A stretch of 7,568 nucleotides of DNA, taken from NCBI GenBank assembly GCA_014730295.1, contig WJIN01000137.1, positions 1 through 7,568 on the forward strand. Reading direction: 5' to 3'. A model generated the notes under the pieces. That model was not told the origin of the DNA, ran no database searches, and saw only the letters and a program-made list of their open reading frames with translations. Both the position numbers and the translations under genes were made by a program. Below are positions 1-6,340 of this stretch, one piece after another; the first letter of the stretch is position 1, and every line of letters starts with the position of its first letter. Origin of the DNA: Promethearchaeota archaeon (GTDB lineage Archaea > Asgardarchaeota > Lokiarchaeia > Sigynarchaeales > SOKP01).

Positions 1-306
1 CCTTCTACAATGTATCATGATTATTCGATAAATCAGAAATTATTCCACTGGCAATCTCAAAGTATAATTTCAGATCATACTCCCACTGGGAAAAGATATG
101 TAAGTAATGATGATGAAAACTATGTTCCTCTATTATTTGTACGTAAATATAAAAAAGAACATGGTCAAACAGCACCTTATTATTATTTAGGTCCTGTTAA
201 ATATAAAGAACATGAGGGGAATAAGCCAATTAATATTATTTGGGAATTGGAACATTCAATGCCCCCAAAACTAGCAAGAGAATCAAATAAATTCACTATC
301 ACCTAA
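1..306 (+). CDS. C-terminal fragment of a DUF3427-domain (helicase-type) protein, 5' end outside window
   Basis: The frame is open from base 1 and ends with TAA at 304-306, giving 101 visible residues; the gene starts upstream, so the ATG at 10 is internal. The visible part matches my memory of the end of DUF3427: YHDY, LFHWQSQS, the TPTG.RY turn, PLLFVR.YK, a TAPY..LGP segment, a HEG.KP.NI.WEL strand and a closing MPP.L motif. In known proteins this domain ends large superfamily 2 helicases that often carry an N-terminal PLD-like nuclease and sit in defence or mobile islands. The helicase part cannot be seen here, so that role is inferred from family knowledge. The domain end looks intact, with no frameshift. 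The next gene converges on it, so the two do not share an operon. Confidence 0.85.
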   Translation, partial: PSTMYHDYSINQKLFHWQSQSIISDHTPTGKRYVSNDDENYVPLLFVRKYKKEHGQTAPYYYLGPVKYKEHEGNKPINIIWELEHSMPPKLARESNKFTIT

Positions 307-663
307 AAAAACAGTTTAATTTTATTATTATCTAATTTAGTGATTTTCATATAAAGAAGCCTAGATTATTCAACTTTATTTTGTAAGGATGAATATTTAT
401 TGTTCTTAAATTCTAAACCATATCCCATAATTTATAGAAAAAAGCTAAGAAAATCTGATTCAATCCAATATTTCACACTTCTAAAAAGATATCATTAAAC
501 CATAGGAATTTCTTTCAATCATCAATAATTGTTATGAGCCTCTTGGAACAAATTCCCTCATTTCCCTAAATTTTCCGTCTGATTACTTTATATTGATAAC
601 GCAAATAGTTCCTCTTAAGGGGTCTGAAATCAAAATATATCAATTCCCTAGATTAATGATTAA
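307..663. other. Intergenic region between two convergent genes
   Basis: These 357 bases separate the stop of the DUF3427 gene from the stop of the large minus-strand gene. I see no open frame of useful length, no tRNA-like cloverleaf and no repeat array. A T-rich run just after the upstream stop (about 316-328) could be an archaeal-type poly-T terminator for the plus-strand gene. A short imperfect palindrome (CCTCTTAAGGGG, 611-622) lies closer to the end of the minus-strand gene, but it is too short to call a terminator hairpin. Nothing else here is supported. Confidence 0.6.
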
Positions 664-3600
664 TTACAAGAGTTTTCTTCTCAGAGAACCTAATTTTTCT
701 TGATATTCCTCGAAAATTGGCATCTGCAATATTTTATTATTCTTTTTCTCTAAAAATTCAATTTTATTACTCGCTTTATCTAAGAAAATTTCCACTTTAG
801 AACGTTCTAGATGTTTCAAATAGATTAAAGCTTTGATATAGTTTTTAATTATATCAATAAAATAAATAATGTCCTCGTTTTCTGATTTTAAAGGAATTTC
901 ATTTATGTCCTCGTTTTCAATTCTATTTAGAAACCATTTTAGGTAGTTTGAATAGTTATCCACATACAAAAGTACCCAAGATAAACCATAATAATTATAA
1001 AGGAGTATAGAAATGCGTTCTAAGACTTTTGGAAAATTTTTATCAATATGTGAATATAAGAAGATATCTAAAATTTCAATTATTCTTATAGGTTGATCTT
1101 GAAATTTGTTGAATAAATCTTCCCATTCATTATAAGCCAAATTTTCAGGGATCGTGAAATTGTTCTTGAATACAATATAAAAGCCATATTCTTTAGGATT
1201 AACTGAAGGAAAATAATTATTTTGAAAAAAATTAAAACCCCTCTTAACTTCTTCTTTGAAAATGTCAGATTTGATGAGATTTCCTTGATATGGAATTTTA
1301 TAATTGATCATTATATTCTTTTCAAGTTTATCAATTTCTTTTGCAGATTTCATTTTATCTTCGGTTTCTTTAGAAATATTTTGAGATTTTGGGTCCAAAT
1401 TGATCTTTGTGGATAAGATCTCTAAGAACTTGAATTTCTTATCTCCTTCGTTTTTATCAATAAAATCTGAAATGTTTTTCAAAAATAGATCGCATACCTT
1501 TTTGTTTATCTGAGAATCACTTTTCAGTTTAAAATATTCGTCTAATTTTTCTAGAGATTCAATCAATATGGGAAGATTCCCATAATTATCTTTCAAGTTA
1601 TCTATCTCAGAATAACCTTGAATTTCATATTTATATGAAAACTTATCAATAATTTCTACAATCTTATTGTGATTTAAGCCATCAAAATCATCCTCTATTA
1701 AAAACCTTGAATAGATTTCTATGAGATAATAATGAGCCAACTTAATATTATTGGACTTTAAACGATTCAAATACTTCGAGGGATCCATTAAATTAATGAG
1801 GTTAATCTCAAACTTTAAACTAATCAAAAAGAGTATAAATGCATCCCAGAAGTCTTCTAAACTTTTATAATATAACCCTAGAATTTTTAAAAATTTGACA
1901 AATTTATTCAAATCGTCCAAGAAATTTTGGTTGGAAATTGTAAATCTCTCATTATCGATCATGAGTTGAATTTCTTGATCTTTTGAATATGCTAAAGATA
2001 TATTAAAAAAAGATTCAACATCAAACTCTAAAGGCAATAATTGCACATAATCTTCTATCGTAAGGAGTTTTTCTTTAAAATTAAGTTTCAATTTTTTTAA
2101 GAGTTTTCTACCTCTTTCCAATTCAGAGGTTCTAATTATGTAATGAAAGATTACTTTTGTTGTTAGAAAAATATTTGATAATAAGTCGAAGTGTGTATTG
2201 ATAATCTGAAAAATTTCAGAATCACTAATTACTTCATAATTCTCTAAATAAATATCTAATTTCTTTCTTAAAAATGGGTGTAATATCCTATCTGTAAAAT
2301 TCTCCTCAGCAAACATGAGTAATTCTCTAATTTTTGTTATAGTTTTAGGATTTTTCCCTTTCTCAATTCTAAGTTTATTTAACATGTGATCTATTCGTTC
2401 AATTAGAAAACGAATTACAAACGATAAATCCTCTATATTATTAGATAAATCAAATCCAATCTCATCATTTCTGATTTCTTTATATATCGCCTTTGACAAT
2501 ATAGAATAACTTAATTTGATCTTAGGAAATTTGGCTATGATGGATTTATTTTTCTGAAATTCTTTATACTGCTTTAAATCTAAGTTTCTGAATATTCTTA
2601 AAAGTAATAGTAGATGGTTTTTGAGAATGATATTTTTCTTTCTAAAGTATGAGTCCTGATTTATTAGGTTCTCAGATATAATATTCCCTAATTCGATTAT
2701 AAAGGTTTTTAGTAGTTTAAATCTTTTCTTTTTGTTTATTTTAGGATTATTAAAATAATGTTGGATATTCTTCTTTTCACTAGTAGGAAGGACTTCAGAT
2801 GATAATAAAATTTCCTTCCTTAAACGTTCCTTTTCTTTAACAGGTAATATTTTAAATGGGATTTGTCTATTCGGTCTAGTTTCAATTCCCCTTAATCCCT
2901 CCAATATATTATTCCTTATTACATTAAGTAGACAAATTTTGAATTTTTTTAAAAAAATACTCATCGAATAATTATCCAATTTGAGTGAGTCAAAATAATC
3001 GTTTAAGATTTGATATGAAAAATTTTGAAGAAAATCAAAACAATCAGGGAAATTATTTTCAGGAAATTCCCAACAGATTAAAAATTTCTCAAATTTAGTT
3101 TTAATTTCTTGTCTAAAATGTTTTAGTAATGGATCATCCGCAATTAAGTAGAATTTTTCATATATTTCTAACTTATTTTGATTTTTACTACAAAACTCAA
3201 AGACAGATTGATCTTTTTTAAAATTATTAATCAAATCCTCAAACTCGAGGTAATTTAGCTTAAATGTATCTCTTATATCTCTATATTTCTTGTCAGGATG
3301 AGATGATATTAGATATATAACCGTATTTACAAAATAAGCTAAACTCCTTCGAATGCGATCAATATTTAGATTGAAATATTTATGATAGACATATGTATCT
3401 AATAAAAGTTCATTAAATGAGTATACCTCTTTTTCATAGGGATAATTTAAATAATTACTTTCCATAAAACTATTGATTTTGTGGAATAGAGAAGTTGATT
3501 TTATTTTCGAGGATATCCATCCATGAATGTCATCCTCTTTTTTCTCTTTGTCAATTATATTTTTATATTTCTCGCTTAATCTATATTTGAATTTACCTTT

Positions 3601-3777
3601 GAAATCTTGATTTTCTGGAACAAATTTCTCAATAAAATCTTTTTCTTTTAAGGATTTTAGACCTCTATAATATTGTGTATTACTTTGACCGCATAATCGT
3701 TTCAATTCTCCACTCGAATACCTACTTTTTTTAAGAAGCTTAATTATCGGTTTTTCTCTATGATCTAAATTGACCAT
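664..3777 (-). CDS. 1037-aa protein with N-terminal winged-helix-like domain and long unrecognised helical body
   Basis: The gene encodes 1037 residues from an ATG at 3777-3775 to a TAA at 666-664. I do not recognise the full-length family. Residues 8-67 look like a winged helix-turn-helix: a first helix (about 8-17), SSGELKRL (21-28), a recognition-type helix SNTQYYRGLKSLKEKDFI (32-49), then a short wing with K/F/Y/R residues to about 67. The remaining ~950 residues are rich in Lys, Ile, Leu, Asn, Phe and Glu and read as mainly alpha-helical. I find no Walker motif, nuclease triad, cysteine cluster, signal peptide or transmembrane segment. There is no Shine-Dalgarno before the ATG, and the frame is closed upstream by a stop at 3819-3817. 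The gene is divergent from the NYN operon, with a palindrome in between, so autoregulation or control of that operon is plausible but inferred. A large scaffold or sensor with a DNA-binding head is one possibility. Confidence 0.8.
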   Translation of the reverse strand: MVNLDHREKPIIKLLKKSRYSSGELKRLCGQSNTQYYRGLKSLKEKDFIEKFVPENQDFKGKFKYRLSEKYKNIIDKEKKEDDIHGWISSKIKSTSLFHKINSFMESNYLNYPYEKEVYSFNELLLDTYVYHKYFNLNIDRIRRSLAYFVNTVIYLISSHPDKKYRDIRDTFKLNYLEFEDLINNFKKDQSVFEFCSKNQNKLEIYEKFYLIADDPLLKHFRQEIKTKFEKFLICWEFPENNFPDCFDFLQNFSYQILNDYFDSLKLDNYSMSIFLKKFKICLLNVIRNNILEGLRGIETRPNRQIPFKILPVKEKERLRKEILLSSEVLPTSEKKNIQHYFNNPKINKKKRFKLLKTFIIELGNIISENLINQDSYFRKKNIILKNHLLLLLRIFRNLDLKQYKEFQKNKSIIAKFPKIKLSYSILSKAIYKEIRNDEIGFDLSNNIEDLSFVIRFLIERIDHMLNKLRIEKGKNPKTITKIRELLMFAEENFTDRILHPFLRKKLDIYLENYEVISDSEIFQIINTHFDLLSNIFLTTKVIFHYIIRTSELERGRKLLKKLKLNFKEKLLTIEDYVQLLPLEFDVESFFNISLAYSKDQEIQLMIDNERFTISNQNFLDDLNKFVKFLKILGLYYKSLEDFWDAFILFLISLKFEINLINLMDPSKYLNRLKSNNIKLAHYYLIEIYSRFLIEDDFDGLNHNKIVEIIDKFSYKYEIQGYSEIDNLKDNYGNLPILIESLEKLDEYFKLKSDSQINKKVCDLFLKNISDFIDKNEGDKKFKFLEILSTKINLDPKSQNISKETEDKMKSAKEIDKLEKNIMINYKIPYQGNLIKSDIFKEEVKRGFNFFQNNYFPSVNPKEYGFYIVFKNNFTIPENLAYNEWEDLFNKFQDQPIRIIEILDIFLYSHIDKNFPKVLERISILLYNYYGLSWVLLYVDNYSNYLKWFLNRIENEDINEIPLKSENEDIIYFIDIIKNYIKALIYLKHLERSKVEIFLDKASNKIEFLEKKNNKILQMPIFEEYQEKLGSLRRKLL

Positions 3778-3791
3778 TGTTAATATGTTTA

Positions 3792-3826
3792 TGGTAGTTA
3801 CTTTGGTAGTTAGTAACTAACTACCA
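3792..3826. repeat. Palindromic operator-like element with three copies of TGGTAGTTA
   Basis: TGGTAGTTAGT (3804-3814) and ACTAACTACCA (3816-3826) are perfect reverse complements around a single central A: a 23-bp inverted repeat. A third copy of the half-site, TGGTAGTTA (3792-3800), lies 12 bp before the left arm in the same orientation. The element sits in the 114-bp divergent gap and covers the predicted transcription start of the minus-strand gene, a classical position for repressor binding. The neighbouring gene encodes a winged-helix-like N-terminus, so it is the obvious candidate ligand, by inference. The arms could also form a hairpin in the 5' leader of the minus-strand mRNA. Confidence 0.65.
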
Positions 3827-3833
3827 GAACGGG

Positions 3834-3841
3834 TATTTAAG
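3834..3841 (-). promoter_or_regulatory. Putative TATA box of the large minus-strand gene
   Basis: On the minus strand this reads CTTAAATA, close to the archaeal TATA consensus, and is preceded by a purine/AT-rich stretch (GAAAATA) that could act as a BRE. An archaeal start site about 25 bp downstream would fall near 3812, inside the palindrome, leaving a leader of about 35 nt before the ATG at 3777. This is pattern-based only. Confidence 0.4.
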
Positions 3842-3864
3842 TATTTTCAAAATCTTATTAAAAT

Positions 3865-3870
3865 TATAAA
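3865..3870 (+). promoter_or_regulatory. Putative TATA box for the NYN-led operon
   Basis: TATAAA lies in an A-rich setting with its centre about 25 bp before the ATG at 3892. That is the spacing expected if transcription starts at or very near the start codon, giving a leaderless mRNA. The absence of any Shine-Dalgarno before 3892 agrees with this. AT-richness makes chance matches common, so confidence is modest. Confidence 0.4.
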
Positions 3871-3891
3871 AAAGTAAAAGTGATTCAAAAA

Positions 3892-4353
3892 ATGTCTAAA
3901 ATTTATATTATTGTTGATGGGTCAAACGTAGCGTTTTCTTATAGAAATAGCAAAAAAGAAGCTAAAATAGAAAATATAAATATAATCATTGAAATTCTTA
4001 AAGAATTATCGAATAATTACAATCTTGAATTTAGAGTAATTATTGATGCAAGTTTAAGACACCGAATTGACAAAAAAGAGGAATTAGAAGAGTTAGAAAA
4101 AATTGGATTAATAATTCAAACCCCTCGAAATCATCAAGCAGATGAATTTATAATAGAATTCGCAAAAAGACATCCTGAAAATACGATCATCATATCCAAT
4201 GATGCATTTGGAGAATATGATTCTAAAGGGTTAATAATATGTAATTTTTTAGTTTTCTTCAGTGAAATTATCATCAGACCAGATCCAATAAATATTTTAG
4301 GAGATAAAGCAATACTCAAAAAAGGGAGGAAAACAAATGTCTGTAAAGTTTAA
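3892..4353 (+). CDS. NYN/PIN-like ribonuclease (Zc3h12a/Regnase-type domain), stand-alone
   Basis: This is a 153-aa protein that is essentially one NYN/PIN-like nuclease domain. The opening strand YIIVDGSNVAFS gives the first acidic residue (D9) and the conserved N12. VIIDASLR (49-56) supplies D52, QADEFIIEFA (82-91) supplies D84/E85, and IIISNDAF (99-106) supplies D104. These match the metal-binding acidic positions of the Regnase-like subgroup (DGSNVA, DD.F, SND), so an active metal-dependent RNase is expected in the cytoplasm. No RNA-binding accessory domain is attached. A GTG at 3880 would add four residues, but ATG 3892 begins right at the domain and fits the TATA spacing, so I prefer it. 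The last nine codons run through the next gene's ribosome binding site and start. It is the first gene of the overlapping operon. The RNA target is unknown. Confidence 0.85.
   Translation: MSKIYIIVDGSNVAFSYRNSKKEAKIENINIIIEILKELSNNYNLEFRVIIDASLRHRIDKKEELEELEKIGLIIQTPRNHQADEFIIEFAKRHPENTIIISNDAFGEYDSKGLIICNFLVFFSEIIIRPDPINILGDKAILKKGRKTNVCKV
4324..4330 (+). promoter_or_regulatory. Ribosome binding site of the first radical SAM gene, inside the NYN coding region
   Basis: GGGAGGA lies 6 nt before the ATG at 4337. It is embedded in the last codons of the NYN gene, so initiation here is probably coupled to translation of that gene. It fixes the start of the radical SAM gene. Confidence 0.75.
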
Positions 4354-5326
4354 ATGGTTAGATTTCAAAATCACAAACAGATGTAATAATGCATGTAAAT
4401 ATTGTCAGGGACATAATGACTCTCTTGAAGCTCCAGAAAAACTTTCTTTCAAAACAATTAAGGAAACTCTTTTAGACGCTTTAGATGCTAGCTTTAATTT
4501 TTTTTGTTTTTTAGGAGGAGAACCTTCTATTCGAGAAAATATTGTTGATATTATTAATATTTTAAAAAATAAGAGAGATATTCACTTGAGATTAATAACC
4601 AATCTTAAGATATTTCGAAAAGAGATGTATGAAGCATTGTTTGAAACTAAAAGTATCGATGCTGAAGTTGTTGCATCTTTTGAGAATTTTTCATTTCCAA
4701 ATTATAAAAAAGTAGATCCTAAACTTTCTATGATAAGAATTGAAAAAATAAAGAATATCGCTGATAAATATCAAGAAAATTTTAATAACTTAAAGAAAAG
4801 AGCCATTTCTATTCATTCTGTGATATCAAGAGAGAATTTTTTCAAGATCGGTAAGTTTGTAGAGTATTACTTCGATAGGGGAATAGAAGTGACATTAGGA
4901 TTGGTCTGCCCATCAAATTTTACCGATAATCCACAATATTATAACGATTTTACAAAAACCGAAATCCTAGACGTAATGAAACAATTAAATGAACTTGAAA
5001 AGAAAGGAAAGTTGTGCTTTGCTAATGAAGTTCTCAGAGATTTTTTAAAAATATACTCTTTTGGTGATTTTTCTCATAAAAAGAATTGTTGGGGTGGGAA
5101 AAAGGAAATTATAATTAACTCAGATGGGGAAGTCTATCCGTGTATTTCTGAAAGCTATTTCTCACCCAGAAAATTTGGAAACATCAAGGATGAAAGATTT
5201 AGCACAATTCTACAGAAACTTCAGGATTTTAAATGTTCAATGGATCCTCATTCTGCCTGTTGGGATCATTTTCTTTGGGATAAATTAGCAAAAAAATTGG
5301 AGGTGGATGAAAATGGAAAATTATAG
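4337..5326 (+). CDS. Radical SAM enzyme with C-terminal SPASM/twitch-like cysteines
   Basis: This is a 329-aa cytoplasmic iron-sulfur enzyme. The N-terminal strand WLDFKITNRCNNACKYC carries the CxxxCxxC cluster motif (C16, C20, C23) that binds the [4Fe-4S] cluster used to cleave S-adenosylmethionine. GGEP at 60-63 is the usual SAM-binding loop after beta-strand 2. The C-terminal part has C251, then an IIINSDGEVYPC strand-turn ending at C269, a FGNI step, then C300 and C308. This resembles a shortened SPASM or twitch domain that would hold an auxiliary cluster. SPASM-type enzymes modify peptides, proteins or sugar alcohols; the substrate cannot be read from the sequence. The gene overlaps the NYN gene by 17 nt and the glycosyltransferase by 14 nt. 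A role in modifying a glycan or peptide with its neighbours is inferred from context. Confidence 0.9.
   Translation: MSVKFKWLDFKITNRCNNACKYCQGHNDSLEAPEKLSFKTIKETLLDALDASFNFFCFLGGEPSIRENIVDIINILKNKRDIHLRLITNLKIFRKEMYEALFETKSIDAEVVASFENFSFPNYKKVDPKLSMIRIEKIKNIADKYQENFNNLKKRAISIHSVISRENFFKIGKFVEYYFDRGIEVTLGLVCPSNFTDNPQYYNDFTKTEILDVMKQLNELEKKGKLCFANEVLRDFLKIYSFGDFSHKKNCWGGKKEIIINSDGEVYPCISESYFSPRKFGNIKDERFSTILQKLQDFKCSMDPHSACWDHFLWDKLAKKLEVDENGKL
5299..5305 (+). promoter_or_regulatory. Ribosome binding site that selects ATG 5313 for the glycosyltransferase
   Basis: GGAGGTG is a near-perfect Shine-Dalgarno. It lies 7 nt from the ATG at 5313 but only 1 nt from the in-frame ATG at 5307, so it supports 5313 as the real start. 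It lies inside the 3' end of the radical SAM gene. Confidence 0.75.
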
Positions 5327-6083
5327 AAATTTGTCAATTATAGTTCCCACATATAATAGATATCAGCATCTCAGATTTCTCCTTAATTCAATAGATAAAC
5401 AATCCACTTACCCCAGAGAAGTCATAATCATTAATGATTGCTCGATTGATCAAACAGAATCTTTCCTAAACAAATGGAGAATCAATAAAGAGGAATTTAA
5501 TGTGATTGTTTACAATTCACCCGAGAACAAAGGTCCTGCGGTAGCTAGAAATATTGGAATCCAATTAGCCTCATGCGATTTAATAGCTTTTACGGATGAT
5601 GATTGCATTCTTTCCAAAGATTGGGTAAAGCAGATCCAAAATTCAAAACTATGGAAAGATGAAGGAATCGCTGGAATAGGAGGAAAAGTCATACCTTATC
5701 AAAAAAATTTAGTCAGTGAATATTATACTTTTCACAGAATTCTTGAACCTCCTAAATTTATTCAATATTTAGTTACTGCTAATGCATGCTATAGAAGGGA
5801 TTTGCTTTTAGAAATCGATGGGTTTGATGAAGACCACTGCTATCCAGGAGGAGAAGACAATGGGTTAAGCTTTAAATTAATAAGAATAGGATATAGATTC
5901 GGATTTGAAAAAAATATGATAGTCTATCATAATTATCGTACCAGCATTCCTGCTTTTCTAAAAACATTTTATAGATATGGAAAAGGCTGTGCTGAAACTA
6001 CAATAAAATATCTTAAAAATAATCAATTAGGCTTCCAATTTAAAAAAAATACTGATAAAATGGAAGGTGTGATAATAAAATGA
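5313..6083 (+). CDS. Family 2 (GT-A fold) glycosyltransferase
   Basis: This 256-aa protein has the full set of GT2 marks. LSIIVPTYNR (7-16) is the opening nucleotide-sugar strand, INDCSID (40-46) supplies D42, and GPAVARNIG (74-82) is the usual helix. TDDDC (94-98) is the metal-binding DxD motif. TANACYRR (155-162) is followed by GFDE (170-173) and PGGED (178-182), whose E181/D182 is the usual catalytic-base position. It should transfer a sugar from an activated nucleotide donor; donor and acceptor are not identifiable. There is no signal peptide and no convincing transmembrane helix, so it is probably cytoplasmic or membrane-peripheral. The protein stops soon after the YHNYRTS and FYRYGKG segment, where related enzymes usually continue into a basic/hydrophobic tail. 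Such a tail appears in the next frame, in the gene starting at 6080. ATG 5307 is the alternative start. Confidence 0.9.
   Translation: MENYRNLSIIVPTYNRYQHLRFLLNSIDKQSTYPREVIIINDCSIDQTESFLNKWRINKEEFNVIVYNSPENKGPAVARNIGIQLASCDLIAFTDDDCILSKDWVKQIQNSKLWKDEGIAGIGGKVIPYQKNLVSEYYTFHRILEPPKFIQYLVTANACYRRDLLLEIDGFDEDHCYPGGEDNGLSFKLIRIGYRFGFEKNMIVYHNYRTSIPAFLKTFYRYGKGCAETTIKYLKNNQLGFQFKKNTDKMEGVIIK
6062..6069 (+). promoter_or_regulatory. Probable ribosome binding site of the 86-aa gene
   Basis: GGAAGGTG lies 10 nt before the ATG at 6080, within the last codons of the glycosyltransferase. It is weaker than the operon's other sites but supports a genuine start there rather than a simple frameshift. Confidence 0.45.
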
Positions 6084-6340
6084 CCCATTTTGATTTGTAT
6101 AATTATAATGAAGTAAGAGGTTCAGATTGGGATTATGATACTTTAAGACCTCCCCTCACTTTTAGAGAAGTCTTGTCTGATATCATTTTTCATTGGTTTG
6201 TTTACGGACAAAACCATAAGTCAATTTTGAAAAGAATATCATTTTTAGTCTTAAGAATATTTCAAAGAATCTCTTACAATATTGGTTGGATTTATTCAAG
6301 TTATAAATTTCAAAAGGAACATGGAGGGAAAATTGAATGA
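6080..6340 (+). CDS. 86-aa protein resembling a detached glycosyltransferase C-terminal tail
   Basis: The start overlaps the glycosyltransferase stop as ATGA, in the -1 frame, and the stop overlaps the next start in the same way. The N-terminal half is acidic and aromatic (GSDWDYD, then LRPPLTFREVLSDI). The C-terminal half is a basic amphipathic stretch (SILKRISFLVLRIFQRI, then YNIGWIYSSYKF). This resembles the tail that follows the catalytic domain in many GT2 enzymes, where it helps membrane association. That frame has a stop at 6056-6058, so little of it is open before 6080. A recent single-base slip would therefore have to lie between about 6059 and 6083; a coupled two-gene arrangement with its own ribosome binding site is the simpler reading. 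Alternatives are a separate small partner protein or, less likely, a peptide substrate of the radical SAM enzymes. I do not recognise a named family. Confidence 0.65.
   Translation: MTHFDLYNYNEVRGSDWDYDTLRPPLTFREVLSDIIFHWFVYGQNHKSILKRISFLVLRIFQRISYNIGWIYSSYKFQKEHGGKIE
6323..6328 (+). promoter_or_regulatory. Ribosome binding site of the second radical SAM gene
   Basis: GGAGGG lies 8 nt before the ATG at 6337, inside the end of the 86-aa gene. With the ATGA stop/start overlap it fixes this start and implies translational coupling. Confidence 0.75.

Noticed and set aside
611..622. CCTCTTAAGGGG imperfect palindrome in the intergenic gap
   Set aside because: It has only short arms with a mismatch and no following T-run in a suitable position; it could easily be chance.
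307..663. tRNA, CRISPR array or other structured RNA in the longest non-coding gap
   Set aside because: No cloverleaf, conserved TTCGA-type loop, or regularly spaced direct repeats are visible.
1222..1416. 64-codon open frame on the plus strand, Phe/Ile-rich
   Set aside because: It lies wholly antisense inside the 1037-aa gene, has no ribosome binding site, and its composition is what the complement of Lys/Asn-rich coding DNA gives.
4134..4319. 61-codon open frame on the minus strand inside the NYN gene
   Set aside because: It is antisense to a clearly conserved nuclease domain, with no recognisable motif; a shadow frame.
5510..5692. 60-codon open frame on the minus strand inside the glycosyltransferase gene
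   Set aside because: It is opposite the conserved GT2 motifs (PAVARN, DDD), with no independent support.
6043..6050. A-run in the glycosyltransferase 3' end as the site of a sequencing frameshift
   Set aside because: A slip here into the frame of the 86-aa gene would meet the stop at 6056-6058 at once, so it cannot join the two proteins.
6080..6340. The 86-aa protein as a RiPP precursor for the flanking radical SAM enzymes
   Set aside because: It has no cysteine-rich or repetitive core, no leader-cleavage motif such as GG before a short core, and an amphipathic basic helix better explained as a glycosyltransferase tail. Not excluded, but not the best reading.
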